Shown: positions 10,182-18,871, counted from the first letter of the stretch. The stretch: DNA of 27,604 nt from CAZTDU01 sp964617355 (GCA_964617355.1 CAZTXP010000197.1:1-27604), one strand, 5' to 3'. Translations and numbers: made by a program. Notes: a model not told the origin generated them from the letters alone.

Positions 10182-10979
10182 TCAGAGTCGCCTGTGGTGG
10201 AGCGCAGGCAGCGATTTTCGCACCTCCGAGAGCCGCGCGGCGTCCACGTCGGCGAAGATCACGCCTTCTCCCTCGGCGCGCTCGGCGACGATGTCGCCCC
10301 AGGGATCCACGATCATCGTGTGGCCATGGGTGCGCCGGCCGTTGGGATGCAGGCCGCCCTGCGCAGGCGCGACCACGTAGCACTGGTTCTCGATCGCCCG
10401 CGCGCGCAGCAGGGTCTCCCAGTGCGCGGCACCGGTGGTCGCGGTGAACGCCGAGGGCACGAACCACGCGGCGACGTCGCGCTCGCGCCGGTAGAGCTCC
10501 GGGAAGCGCACGTCGTAGCAGACCGACAGCCCCAGCCGCCCGAACGGCGAATCCACCGCGAGCGGCACGCCGCCCGGCTCGATGGTCTCGGCCTCGTCGT
10601 AGCGCTCCGCGCCGCGCTCGAAGGCGAAGAGGTGGATCTTGTCGTAGCGCGCCACGCGCCGGCCGGCGTCGTCGAACACGAGGCACGCGCTGCGCACGCG
10701 GCGCAGGTCCTCGCAGGCGAGCGGCACCGTGCCGCCGACGACCCAGACGCCATGGCGCCGCGCGCAATCCGCGAGGAAGTCCTGGATCGGGCCGGCGCCG
10801 TCGGCCTCGCGCGCGTCCACCTTGTCGGTGCCGCGATTGCCGAGGATGCAGAAGTACTCCGGCAGCGCGACGAGGCGCGCGCCGCCCGCGGCCGCCTCGG
10901 CCACCAGGCGGCCGGCCGCCTCGAGGTTCGGCGCCACCTCCGGAGCGGACACCATCTGCACGGCGGCGAATCGGGCCAT
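10182..10979 (-). CDS. Carbon-nitrogen hydrolase, Nit1/YbeM type (probable deaminated-glutathione amidase)
   Basis: A 265-aa nitrilase-superfamily amidase. The Glu-Lys-Cys triad is visible: E41 in ALPEYF, K114 in YDKIHLF and C154 in LSVCYDVRFPELYR. The signature around the cysteine and the HLFAFERG segment place it with Nit1/YbeM proteins, which hydrolyse deaminated glutathione as metabolite repair. The exact substrate is inferred from family. I chose the ATG at 10979 (MARFAAVQM). A start at 11039 would add 20 Arg-rich residues and overlap the yhdP end. The gene sits 16 bases after yhdP and 3 bases before tldD, an order I associate with betaproteobacteria. Confidence 0.88.
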   Translation of the reverse strand: MARFAAVQMVSAPEVAPNLEAAGRLVAEAAAGGARLVALPEYFCILGNRGTDKVDAREADGAGPIQDFLADCARRHGVWVVGGTVPLACEDLRRVRSACLVFDDAGRRVARYDKIHLFAFERGAERYDEAETIEPGGVPLAVDSPFGRLGLSVCYDVRFPELYRRERDVAAWFVPSAFTATTGAAHWETLLRARAIENQCYVVAPAQGGLHPNGRRTHGHTMIVDPWGDIVAERAEGEGVIFADVDAARLSEVRKSLPALHHRRL

Positions 10980-10995
10980 CGAGCGGCGACCGCGA

Positions 10996-13900
10996 TCAGT
11001 TCGGCTTCGACGGCTCGGCCGGCGGCGCCGGCGCGGCACCGGGCGCCTCCTGCGCCACGGGCGACGCGGGCGGGGGGCCGCCCGCCTTCTCGACCTTGGG
11101 ATCGGCCCAGCTGCCGGTGATCGAGTACTGGAACGCGAACACCTGCCCGAGCGGGTTCTTCATCAGGCGCCCGGCGATCAGCGTGGCGACGCCGGCGATC
11201 GGATTGACGAGGCCGACCACGGTGGACGCCGTGTCGCCGAGCTGCGGGATCACCTTAACGTGCAGCTTCTGGGTCTCGCGCGCGAGGTCGATGTCGCCCG
11301 ACATCTCGACGTCGGCCGCCGGCCCGTTCATGCGGAAGTCGCGCGTCGTCATCACGCCCTGGCGCACGGCGAAGGACGCGCCGATCTTGTCGAACTGGAA
11401 GCCCTTGGAGAACACGTCGCGGAAGTCGAGCGCCACGCGCCGCGGCAGCATCTGCAGGCTCATCAGCGACACCAGCTTGCCGATGCCGGGCTCGATCTCG
11501 AGGAACTGCCCGTCCTCCATCGCGAGCGCGAGCTCGCCCGAGAGCGTCGGGTAGTCGAGCGTCACCGGGTCGCCGTTCCACGCCAGCGAGCCCGAAAGCT
11601 TGCCGCGCCCGGCCTTGACGTGGTCGTGCTTGCCGATGCGCTCCAGGAACTTGCCGACGTCGCTCGCATCGAACGTGAACGCCAGCGAGGTGCGCGACAC
11701 GCTGCCGGTCTGCCAGACGCCCTTCGCGCTCATCGAGCTGTCGGGATTCAGCATCGAGATGCGGTCGATGCGCCAGTTCGGGCCGTCGTGGTCGGCGGCG
11801 ATCTCGACGCGGCCGAGCTTCGAGCCGCGGAACGTGAAGCTCTCGGCGACCAGGTCGACCGCGGGGAAGTCGCGCGTCGAGGTCGCCGAGGCCGCCGGCT
11901 TCGCGCCCGGCACGTCGTCGGGCAGGGTGAAGTACGCGAGGCGCGCGGTGAGGCGGCCGTTGCCCTCCGAGCGGTAGGCGAGGTCGCCCGCGAGCTCGGC
12001 CGAATTCACGTTCGCCGACCAGCCGCCCGAATCCGCGCCGCCCTTCATCGCCACGGTGCGCAGCCGCTTGCCGAAGGCGTCGAGCGAGCCGAGCCGCAAC
12101 TCGAACGACGTGGCGCCGGCGCCGCCCCCCTCGCCCGCGGCGAGGATCGGCCGCCAGCGATCGAGGTCGAGCGAGGCGAGCGTGCCGTAGAGCAGCAAGC
12201 CGCGGCGCTCGGGCAGGCGCATCGGCTCGCCCGCCGACGGATTGAGCGCCACGGCCGCGCGCTGCAGGCGCATCTCGTCGCCCTCGCGCGAGCGCAGGAA
12301 CTCGGCCTGCACCTGCCGCGCGAGCGACACCGAGATGCGCTCGCGCGCGCCGCTCTCGCCGGGCGTGATCTCCACGCGCAGCGGCATCTGCGCCGCGGCG
12401 GCCTTCTCGAGCGGCGGCGGCAGCGTGACCGCGATGCCCGCGAGGCTGGACTCGAAGGCGATCTGCCACACACCCGCCTGCGAGGTGACCGTCGCGGTGT
12501 ACGGCGCGGTGCCGCTCGCGTAGCGCCGCCACGGATGGTCGAACACCGGGCGGATGCCTTCCGTCGTGAAGGTGCCGCGCGCCACCACCGCGACCCCTCC
12601 CTCCTTCTGCGTGCCGCCGCCGATCGCCACCGGCCCGCCGAAGAGCTGGCCCGAGCCGTCGCGGATCGAGAGCGTGGATTCGGTGAACGCCACCGTGCCC
12701 GCGGCACGCTCGATCGGCGGCATGCGCCCGTCCATGCGCAGCGTATTGCCGCTGAAGCGGAACTCGCCCGACAGCTTCGTGCGCGCGGTGTCGCCCAGGG
12801 GGATGTCCAGCTTCATCGACAGGCGCCCGGCGCCGGTCGCGCTCATCGGATCGGTGACGCCGTGGATGTGGCGCCGCACCGGGCTCTGCGCGATGTACTT
12901 TAGGAACTCCTGCGTCGGGCCCTCGGCGCTACCCTGCAGGTGCAGCACCTTGTCCTGGCCGAGCAGCGAAGGCAGCTGCGCGCGCACGTTCGACAGGCGC
13001 GCGCCGAGGATGCGCGCGCTGCGCCCGACGATCTCCATCTTCTCGTTCTCGAACAGAAGGTCGCCGTCGATCGCGTCCATCAGCGGCCAGCCGCCGGCGT
13101 ACTCCAGCTTCGCGCCGGTGATCTTCGCCGTCACCTGGAACAGGCCCTTCTGCCCGCCGGTGAAGGGGAAGTCGCGCAGGTCGCCCTTCAGGCGCAGCCG
13201 CACGTCGGACGACTGCCCTTCCTGCACCGCGCTGGCCAGCCACTCGCGCGTGCGCTCGCCCATGATCGTGCTCAATGGCAGGTACTTGGCGGTGAAGCGC
13301 CCCTCGGCGCGGCTCAGGTTCGCCGACAGGTCGATCGTGCCCGGGCCCTCGCCGGTGAACGCGTAGCTGCCGAACGCGGTGCCGGCGGCGTGCTGGTTGG
13401 CGAACGCGAGGTTGGCGATGCGCACCGCGACGCCCTGCTCGCCATGGCGCTCCCAGTCCACCTGCCCGGAGAGCGCCTCGAGCGCGATGCGCGGCTCGGG
13501 GAAGATGCGCGGCAGGTCCACCTCGGCCTTCTGCGACGCGAGGCGCAAGGCGCCCTTCTGGTCGGTGGCCTCGAGGCTGCCCGAGAGGCCGGCGAATCCC
13601 GGCAGGCGGCGCCACGGGTGGATGCCCAGGCCGGTGAAGCGCGCCTTGGCGCTGAAGGAAGGCGTGCCCGTGAGTTCGCCCGTCCAGTCGAACTTCGCGT
13701 CCTGCACCACGCCGGCAGGCGCGAGTTCCGCGAGCACCTGCCGCAGGTCGGCCGGGAACGGCAGGAAATCGGCGAGGCGCGCGAGCGGCGCGAGCTCGAT
13801 CTGGTTCGCGCTCACCGAGCCGCGGTTGGGCTTCCAGTTCTCGTCGATCTGCACGCCGGCGCGCCGCGGCGTCGGGCCCTCGATGCGCGCGACGAAGCTC

Positions 13901-14892
13901 GTCGACTGCATCTCGGGCCCCTTCGGCGTCGCCAGCGCGAGGTTGCGCGCGCCGAACTCGTAGCCATTCGGCGTCTCGCGGCCCTGCACGCGGCCACGCA
14001 CGCTCGTGATCTCGAGCACCGGCAGGTCGCGCCCGAGGCGCGCGACGACGTCGGTGAGCGCTACGTCGGCCGTGGCGCGCGTGAGCCGCCCGTCGCCCAG
14101 CGTCGCCCAGATGCGCAGCGCGCCCTGCCCCTTGCGGACGTCGAGCGGATAGTCGACCCACTGGCGCCAGCCCGCGAGGTCTGTCGACCCGAGTTCGGCG
14201 AATACGCGCCCGTTCCACGCCGAGGGCTGCGCCACCGTGCTGCCGACGAGGCTGGCGCGCAGGTCGATGCCCGAGCCCAGGTGCGCCGGCGGCTTCGCCG
14301 ACAGGCCGAATTCGTGCACGTCGCCGTCGTTGTGCAGCCGGAACTCGAGCGACTTCAGCGCCAGCGGCGGCGCGGCGCGCAGCTCGTCGGTCCACTCGAT
14401 CTCGGCGTCGCGGATCACGATCTCGTTCTGGCCGAGGATCCAGTCGGTGAGCCGCCCGTCGCCCTTCTCCTGCGAGAGCTTCATGCCGGCGACATACATC
14501 GCGCCCGCGGCATCGCGGCGCACGGCGAGGCGCGGCGCCTCGATGGTGAACGAGCGCATGCGAAGGTCGAGGAACAGCAGCGAGCGCCACGACACCACCG
14601 CGGTGACCGTCGGCAGCACCAGCGCCTCGCGCCCCTCGCGGTCGTGCAGGCGCACGTCCGACAGCTCGATGCGCGGCCTGAGGCCCGGCCAGTCGGCCTC
14701 GATCGAGCCCACGGTGACCTTCTGCCCGACGCCGCGCGAGATCGCGTCGACGATCTGCGGGCTCCAGCGCTCGATGTTCGGCAGCGCCCAGTAGCGCAAG
14801 GCGAGCATCGCCGACACGAGGACGAGGAGCGTCCCCCACGCGAGCCCTTCGAGCGCGAGGACAAAATGGCGACGGGTCGGGCGAAGCCTCAC
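10996..14892 (-). CDS. yhdP: YhdP/AsmA-like family large envelope protein
   Basis: A 1298-aa protein of the YhdP family (E. coli YhdP is 1266 aa), an AsmA-like bridge protein anchored in the inner membrane and implicated in phospholipid transport to the outer membrane. Residues about 9-31 (FVLALEGLAWGTLLVLVSAMLAL) form the single N-terminal membrane anchor; the rest is a long repetitive beta-rich periplasmic region. The end is a low-complexity Pro/Ala tail (PPPASPVAQEAPGAAPAPP). I chose the GTG start at 14892 because GGAGG lies 10 bases upstream and the protein then begins VRLRPTRRHF right before the anchor. An in-frame start at 14994 would leave only 41 bases before divergent glnE. First gene of the yhdP-nit-tldD operon. 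Confidence 0.93.
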   Translation of the reverse strand: MRLRPTRRHFVLALEGLAWGTLLVLVSAMLALRYWALPNIERWSPQIVDAISRGVGQKVTVGSIEADWPGLRPRIELSDVRLHDREGREALVLPTVTAVVSWRSLLFLDLRMRSFTIEAPRLAVRRDAAGAMYVAGMKLSQEKGDGRLTDWILGQNEIVIRDAEIEWTDELRAAPPLALKSLEFRLHNDGDVHEFGLSAKPPAHLGSGIDLRASLVGSTVAQPSAWNGRVFAELGSTDLAGWRQWVDYPLDVRKGQGALRIWATLGDGRLTRATADVALTDVVARLGRDLPVLEITSVRGRVQGRETPNGYEFGARNLALATPKGPEMQSTSFVARIEGPTPRRAGVQIDENWKPNRGSVSANQIELAPLARLADFLPFPADLRQVLAELAPAGVVQDAKFDWTGELTGTPSFSAKARFTGLGIHPWRRLPGFAGLSGSLEATDQKGALRLASQKAEVDLPRIFPEPRIALEALSGQVDWERHGEQGVAVRIANLAFANQHAAGTAFGSYAFTGEGPGTIDLSANLSRAEGRFTAKYLPLSTIMGERTREWLASAVQEGQSSDVRLRLKGDLRDFPFTGGQKGLFQVTAKITGAKLEYAGGWPLMDAIDGDLLFENEKMEIVGRSARILGARLSNVRAQLPSLLGQDKVLHLQGSAEGPTQEFLKYIAQSPVRRHIHGVTDPMSATGAGRLSMKLDIPLGDTARTKLSGEFRFSGNTLRMDGRMPPIERAAGTVAFTESTLSIRDGSGQLFGGPVAIGGGTQKEGGVAVVARGTFTTEGIRPVFDHPWRRYASGTAPYTATVTSQAGVWQIAFESSLAGIAVTLPPPLEKAAAAQMPLRVEITPGESGARERISVSLARQVQAEFLRSREGDEMRLQRAAVALNPSAGEPMRLPERRGLLLYGTLASLDLDRWRPILAAGEGGGAGATSFELRLGSLDAFGKRLRTVAMKGGADSGGWSANVNSAELAGDLAYRSEGNGRLTARLAYFTLPDDVPGAKPAASATSTRDFPAVDLVAESFTFRGSKLGRVEIAADHDGPNWRIDRISMLNPDSSMSAKGVWQTGSVSRTSLAFTFDASDVGKFLERIGKHDHVKAGRGKLSGSLAWNGDPVTLDYPTLSGELALAMEDGQFLEIEPGIGKLVSLMSLQMLPRRVALDFRDVFSKGFQFDKIGASFAVRQGVMTTRDFRMNGPAADVEMSGDIDLARETQKLHVKVIPQLGDTASTVVGLVNPIAGVATLIAGRLMKNPLGQVFAFQYSITGSWADPKVEKAGGPPPASPVAQEAPGAAPAPPAEPSKPN

Positions 14893-14902
14893 CGCGCGTT
14901 CG

Positions 14903-14907
14903 CCTCC
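14903..14907 (-). promoter_or_regulatory. Ribosome-binding site deciding the yhdP start
   Basis: GGAGG on the minus strand, 10 bases before the GTG at 14892. It favours the short form of YhdP over the 34-residue longer reading. Confidence 0.6.
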
Positions 14908-14971
14908 GGCCGCCTGCAAACGTTGCTTTGCGCTGCCCCCATGGAGTCCGTTAACGTTCCATCCGCCATTT

Positions 14972-14993
14972 GGTCCACTGCAGGTCCACTGCA
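14972..14993. repeat. Perfect tandem 11-bp repeat in the yhdP/glnE divergent region
   Basis: GGTCCACTGCA occurs twice head to tail with no gap (14972-14982, 14983-14993), 43 bases upstream of glnE and 80 upstream of yhdP. Directly repeated sites of one helical turn are compatible with a regulator-binding site, but no known consensus was recognised. The rest of the 143-base gap shows no clear -35/-10 pair. Confidence 0.5.
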
Positions 14994-15035
14994 CCGCGCG
15001 CCGCGTCGGCCGATCTCGACGGATTCTAACCGTAA

Positions 15036-17696
15036 ATGCCCGATTCCACTCGGAAAATCGCCCTTTCGCGGATCGCGTCCAGCTGGCTTTCCGCGACTCC
15101 CGCGCTGGCCGCCGAACTGCAGGCCGGCGGCCCCATCGACGCGGCGCAGATGCGCGCGGCCCTGTCGGGGCTCGCCGACGGCGACGACGCGGACGCCAGG
15201 CGCAGGCTGCGCGAACTGCGCCGCCGCGTGATGCTGCGCGCGATGGCGCGCGACCTCGAGGGCGGCCCGCGCCTCGACGAGGTGTGCGCGATGATGTCCG
15301 ACCTCGCCGAGGAGTCGATCCGCGCGGCGCTCGCCGTGGCCGAGGCGCGCCTCGCGCCGGAGTTCGGCCGGCCGCTCGACGCGCAGGGCCGCGCGCAGCC
15401 GCTGGTGGTGATCGGCATGGGCAAGCTCGGCGGCCGCGAGCTGAACGTCTCGTCCGACATCGACCTCGTGTTCGTCTATCCGGAGGACGGCGAGACCGAC
15501 GGCCCGCGGCGCCTGTCGACCGCGGAATACTTCGAGCGCGCCGGCAAGCGCCTGATCGCGCTGCTCGCCGAGATCACCGGCGACGGCTTCGCGTTCCGCG
15601 TCGACATGCGGCTGCGCCCGCACGGCGACTCGGGGCCGCTCGCGCTGTCGTTCGCGGCGCTGGAGCACTACCTCGTGTCGCAGGGGCGCGAGTGGGAGCG
15701 CTACGCATGGATCAAGGCGCGCCCGCTCACCGGGCTCGACGACTATGCGCGCCAGCGCGAGCTCGCCGCGATCGTGCGCCCGTTCGTGTTCCGCAAGTAC
15801 CTCGACTTCGGCACGCTCGCGGCGATGCGCCAGCTGCACGCCGAGGTGCGCCGCGAAGTGGCGCGTCGCGAGCTCGCGCAGCACGTCAAGCTCGGGCCGG
15901 GCGGCATCCGCGAGATCGAGTTCGTCGCGCAGGCCCTGCAGCTGGTGCGCGGCGGCCGTGACCCGGCCCTGACCGTGCGCCCGACCTGCGAAGTGCTCGC
16001 GCGGCTCGAGGAGCGCCGCATGCTGCCCGCAGGCACCGCCCGGGAACTGACCGAGGCGTATGTCTTCCTGAGGAACACGGAACACCGCCTGCAGTACCTC
16101 GACGACCGGCAGACGCACGAACTGCCGACCGACGACGGCGACCGTGCGCGCGTCGCCGGGATGACGGGGTTCGACGGCTGGCCGGCGTTCCTCGCCGCGC
16201 TCGACGCGCACCGCTCCATCGTCACTCGCCACTTCCAGGCGGTGTTCGCGGAATCGAGCGCCGAGTCGCCGATGCAGGCGGCGTGGAACGGCAGCGGCGA
16301 GGAACGCGCGCGCGTCCTCGCCGACGCCGGCTTCCGCGACGCCGAGGCCAGCGCGCGGCGCCTGGGCGCCTCGCAATCGGGACAGCGCTACGCGACGCTG
16401 CCCACGGAGTCGCGCCGCCGCTTCGACGCGCTGGTGCCCGCGCTGGTGGCGGCGGCACGCGGCACGCCCGACCCGGACGCGACGCTCGCGCGCGGCCTCG
16501 ACCTGATCGAGGCCATCTCGCGGCGCGCCTCGTACCTCGCGCTGCTCGCCGAGCACCCGGACGCGCTCGGGCGCGTGGCGCGCATCATCGGCGCGTCACC
16601 GTGGGCCGCGCAGTTCGTCACGCGCCATCCGATCCTGCTCGACGAGCTGCTCGACGATCGCGTGCTCACCGCGCCGCCCGACTGGCCGGCGTTCCAGGCG
16701 GTGCTCGACGGCCAGCTCGCGCTGCACCGCGGCGACGTCGAGCAGGAGATGCACGCGCTGCGCGAGCAGCACCAGGGCCAGCTATTCCGGCTGCTCGCGC
16801 AGGACCTCGGCGGGCAGCTCACCGTCGAGCGCCTCGCGGACCATCTCTCGGAACTCGCCGACCGCATGCTCGGCGCGGCGCTGAAGCTGGCGTGGGCGCA
16901 GGTGCGGGGCGCCCACCGACCCGAACCCGCGTTCGCCGTGATCGGCTACGGCAAGCTCGGCGGCAAGGAACTCGGCTACGCCTCCGACCTCGACATGGTG
17001 TTCGTGTTCGACGACGCCGACGAGCGCGCCGAGGAGGTCTACATGCGCCTTGCGCAGCGCCTGAACAGCTGGCTCACCACGCAGACCACCGCCGGGCCGC
17101 TGTTCGAGACCGACCTGCGCCTCAGGCCGCATGGCGACAAGGGCCTGCTCGCGGTGTCGCTCGAGGGCTTTCGCCGCTACGAGGAATCGGAAGCCTGGGT
17201 CTGGGAGCACCAGGCGCTGACCCGAGCGCGCTTCTGCGCCGGCGACCGCGCGGTGGGCGCGGCGTTCGAGGCGATCCGCGACGAGATCCTCACGCGCCCG
17301 CGCGACGCCGCCGCGCTGGCGAAAGAAGTGCTGGCCATGCGCAAGCGCATGCACGACGGGCACCCGAACCGCTCCGGCCTGTTCGACCTGAAGCACGATC
17401 CCGGCGGCATGATCGACGTCGAGTTCATCGTGCAGTACCTCGTGCTCGCGCACGCCGCCGCGCACCGCAGGCTCACCGGCAACCTCGGCAACCTCGCGCT
17501 GCTGGGAATCGCGGCGGAACTCGGGCTGGTGCCGGGCGACCTCTCCGAGGGCGCGCGCAACGCGTATCGCGAGATGCGCCGCCGCCAGCACGGGCTGCGG
17601 CTGGCGGGCGCGGACTACGCGCGCGTGCCCGCGGAAGAAGGCGAGCCGCTCGCGGCGCCGGTCAGGGCGCTGTGGGCGCGCGTTTTCGGAACGTGA
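15036..17696 (+). CDS. glnE: Bifunctional glutamine synthetase adenylyltransferase/adenylyl-removing enzyme
   Basis: GlnE adenylylates (inactivates) and deadenylylates (activates) glutamine synthetase in response to PII proteins and glutamine. It is 886 aa (E. coli about 946). Two nucleotidyltransferase domains are visible: an N-terminal adenylyl-removase domain with GMGKLGGRELNVSSDIDLVF (about 127-146, with D141 and D143), and a C-terminal adenylyltransferase domain with GYGKLGGKELGYASDLDMVF from about residue 637. Each is followed by a DLRLRPHGD/DMRLRPHGD segment and a helical regulatory region. The ATG at 15036 has no evident Shine-Dalgarno. Its 3' end overlaps the convergent lipoprotein gene by 35 bases. 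No glnA or glnB is in the window. Confidence 0.97.
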   Translation: MPDSTRKIALSRIASSWLSATPALAAELQAGGPIDAAQMRAALSGLADGDDADARRRLRELRRRVMLRAMARDLEGGPRLDEVCAMMSDLAEESIRAALAVAEARLAPEFGRPLDAQGRAQPLVVIGMGKLGGRELNVSSDIDLVFVYPEDGETDGPRRLSTAEYFERAGKRLIALLAEITGDGFAFRVDMRLRPHGDSGPLALSFAALEHYLVSQGREWERYAWIKARPLTGLDDYARQRELAAIVRPFVFRKYLDFGTLAAMRQLHAEVRREVARRELAQHVKLGPGGIREIEFVAQALQLVRGGRDPALTVRPTCEVLARLEERRMLPAGTARELTEAYVFLRNTEHRLQYLDDRQTHELPTDDGDRARVAGMTGFDGWPAFLAALDAHRSIVTRHFQAVFAESSAESPMQAAWNGSGEERARVLADAGFRDAEASARRLGASQSGQRYATLPTESRRRFDALVPALVAAARGTPDPDATLARGLDLIEAISRRASYLALLAEHPDALGRVARIIGASPWAAQFVTRHPILLDELLDDRVLTAPPDWPAFQAVLDGQLALHRGDVEQEMHALREQHQGQLFRLLAQDLGGQLTVERLADHLSELADRMLGAALKLAWAQVRGAHRPEPAFAVIGYGKLGGKELGYASDLDMVFVFDDADERAEEVYMRLAQRLNSWLTTQTTAGPLFETDLRLRPHGDKGLLAVSLEGFRRYEESEAWVWEHQALTRARFCAGDRAVGAAFEAIRDEILTRPRDAAALAKEVLAMRKRMHDGHPNRSGLFDLKHDPGGMIDVEFIVQYLVLAHAAAHRRLTGNLGNLALLGIAAELGLVPGDLSEGARNAYREMRRRQHGLRLAGADYARVPAEEGEPLAAPVRALWARVFGT

Positions 17697-18456
17697 TGTC
17701 GCCGTACCACGCGCGTGCGTGGGTGCGGGTGTTGTCGGTGTCGCTCATCAGCCCGACGGTGTGGACCACGTCGGGCTCCTCCTCGAACGCGCGCCGGTAG
17801 TCGGCGAGCACGTCGCGCCGGTACGACGCCCACTGGCCGACGCGCGCGTCGCCCGAGTCGACCACGATCATGCGGATGCGCGACAGGTGCGGGTTGTGGA
17901 TCACGGTGTCCACCGGGTGCTCGTTCGACCACACGTACATCAGCGTCGCGTACGGCAGGTCCTGTCCCGACAGCGCCTTGGCGAGGCGCATCTTGCCGCG
18001 GTCGAAGAAGTCGAGCTTGTCGAGGTCGCCGCTGAACGCCAGGATCAGGCGCACCGGCGAGTCCTCCTTCTGCGCGATCCGGTTGTCGGCGCCGGGGATC
18101 AGGCCCTCGACCTTCCAGCTCCACTCGAGCAGCGGATGCTCGCGCAGGTCGATGCGCATCGGCCGGTAGAGGCCGGAGGCGGAATGATCCGCGCGCGCCT
18201 CGAGCGCCACCGTGCCGTCCACCTTGCGGATCCGGTAGTGCGTGCGCGGCTTGGACGGCATGACGATGTACGGCAGCCAGTAGCGCGCCGGCTCCTCGTC
18301 GACGCCGCCGCGGCTGAACGTGGCGACATCGATGCGGTCGCCGCGCACCAGCGGCTGCAGCCGCGCGACGACGTCGTCCACCGTGGCGCACCCCGCCGCG
18401 AGCGCCGCGGCGGCGAGCATTGCTGCGATCCCGCGCATGCCTGCGATCCTGCGCAT
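17662..18456 (-). CDS. DUF3047-family putative lipoprotein
   Basis: A 264-aa protein resembling DUF3047 proteins, for which no function is established. It begins with a lipoprotein-type signal (MRRIAGMRGIAAMLAAAALAAGC; probable lipidated C23), so it is expected on a membrane facing the periplasm. The body has YRIRKVDGTVALEARADHSASGLYR, HPLLEWSWKVEG, a segment on ranges of DSPVRLILAFSGD, TLMYVWSNEHPVDTVIHNP and a C-terminal WYGDITFRK, consistent with a jelly-roll-like beta fold. I chose ATG 18456 because GGAGG precedes it; an ATG at 18483 overlapping the arsR stop (TGATG) is the alternative. It is co-transcribed with arsR, and its last 35 bases are antisense to the end of glnE. Confidence 0.75.
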   Translation of the reverse strand: MRRIAGMRGIAAMLAAAALAAGCATVDDVVARLQPLVRGDRIDVATFSRGGVDEEPARYWLPYIVMPSKPRTHYRIRKVDGTVALEARADHSASGLYRPMRIDLREHPLLEWSWKVEGLIPGADNRIAQKEDSPVRLILAFSGDLDKLDFFDRGKMRLAKALSGQDLPYATLMYVWSNEHPVDTVIHNPHLSRIRMIVVDSGDARVGQWASYRRDVLADYRRAFEEEPDVVHTVGLMSDTDNTRTHARAWYGDITFRKRAPTAP

Positions 18457-18460
18457 CCTG

Positions 18461-18465
18461 CCTCC
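18461..18465 (-). promoter_or_regulatory. Ribosome-binding site of the DUF3047 gene
   Basis: GGAGG on the minus strand, four bases before the ATG at 18456. The spacing is short but the match is complete, which is why this start is preferred over 18483. Confidence 0.45.
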
Positions 18466-18482
18466 CGGCGCGGAGGCTAGCA

Positions 18483-18803
18483 TCAAATCGCGTCGCGCAT
18501 CGTGCGCCCGGAGGGCGGCGTGTGGCGCAGCGGCCCGTCCACCTCGGAGGCGAAGCGCGCCAGCGCACCGAGCAGCGCCTCGCGCTCCAGCCGGTACAGC
18601 ACGCGCTGCCCCTGTCGCTCCGCGGACACGAGACCCGCGGCGAGCAGCACCGCGAGGTGCCGCGAAACGGCGGGCGCGCTGATGCCGAAGCGCGCCGCGA
18701 GGTCCGCCGTCGACAGCGCGGTCTGCGACAGGAAGGCGAGGATGCGCCGCCGCGGCTGCGAGGCGAGCGCGGCGAACGTGGCGTCCAGAGGATTAACATC
18801 CAT
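18483..18803 (-). CDS. ArsR/SdpR-type winged-helix transcriptional repressor
   Basis: A 106-aa winged helix-turn-helix protein. It opens with DATFAALASQPRRRILAFLS, then helix-turn-helix STADLAARFGISAPAVSRHLAVLLAAGLV (about 31-59, recognition helix about 41-53) and the wing AERQGQRVLYRLE. It lacks the ELCVCDL metal-binding motif of classical ArsR proteins, so it is closer to non-metal members such as SdpR; the signal sensed is unknown. The start ATG 18803 lies inside a perfect palindrome, suggesting autoregulation. There is no Shine-Dalgarno. Its TGA overlaps a possible downstream ATG (TGATG), so it forms an operon with the lipoprotein gene. Confidence 0.88.
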   Translation of the reverse strand: MDVNPLDATFAALASQPRRRILAFLSQTALSTADLAARFGISAPAVSRHLAVLLAAGLVSAERQGQRVLYRLEREALLGALARFASEVDGPLRHTPPSGRTMRDAI

Positions 18804-18809
18804 GTTAAT
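18792..18809. promoter_or_regulatory. Palindromic operator across the arsR start codon
   Basis: ATTAACAT-CC-ATGTTAAT is a perfect inverted repeat with 8-bp arms and a 2-bp spacer. It is conspicuously AT-rich in this GC-rich DNA. It includes the arsR ATG (18803-18801) and lies 71 bases upstream of ilvE. ArsR-family repressors commonly bind such inverted repeats in their own promoters, so autoregulation is likely; an effect on ilvE is possible. Confidence 0.65.
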
Positions 18810-18815
18810 AGTGTA
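18810..18815 (-). promoter_or_regulatory. Candidate -10 of arsR next to its start codon
   Basis: TACACT on the minus strand lies six bases (ATTAAC) before the arsR ATG and abuts the palindrome. With no Shine-Dalgarno, a leaderless transcript is possible. The -35 is not recognisable. Confidence 0.3.
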
Positions 18816-18837
18816 GCGCGCCGCGGTGCCGCGCGGG

Positions 18838-18871
18838 TAGAATGGCCGCTCCGATTCCCACGCAAGGAAGG
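18838..18871 (+). promoter_or_regulatory. Candidate -10 and ribosome-binding site of ilvE
   Basis: TAGAAT (18838-18843) matches five of six -10 bases. AAGGAAGG (18864-18871) lies nine bases before the ATG at 18881. The earlier in-frame ATG at 18842 overlaps the -10 element, which argues against it as the start. Confidence 0.4.

Noticed and set aside
8244..11120. Plus-strand frame of 958 codons opposite tldD and the amidase
   Set aside because: No domain is recognisable, and the opposite strand encodes complete TldD and Nit-type proteins with catalytic motifs.
14893..14994. Longer N-terminus of YhdP starting at 14994
   Set aside because: The GTG at 14892 has GGAGG at the right distance; the longer start would translate the tandem repeat and crowd the glnE promoter.
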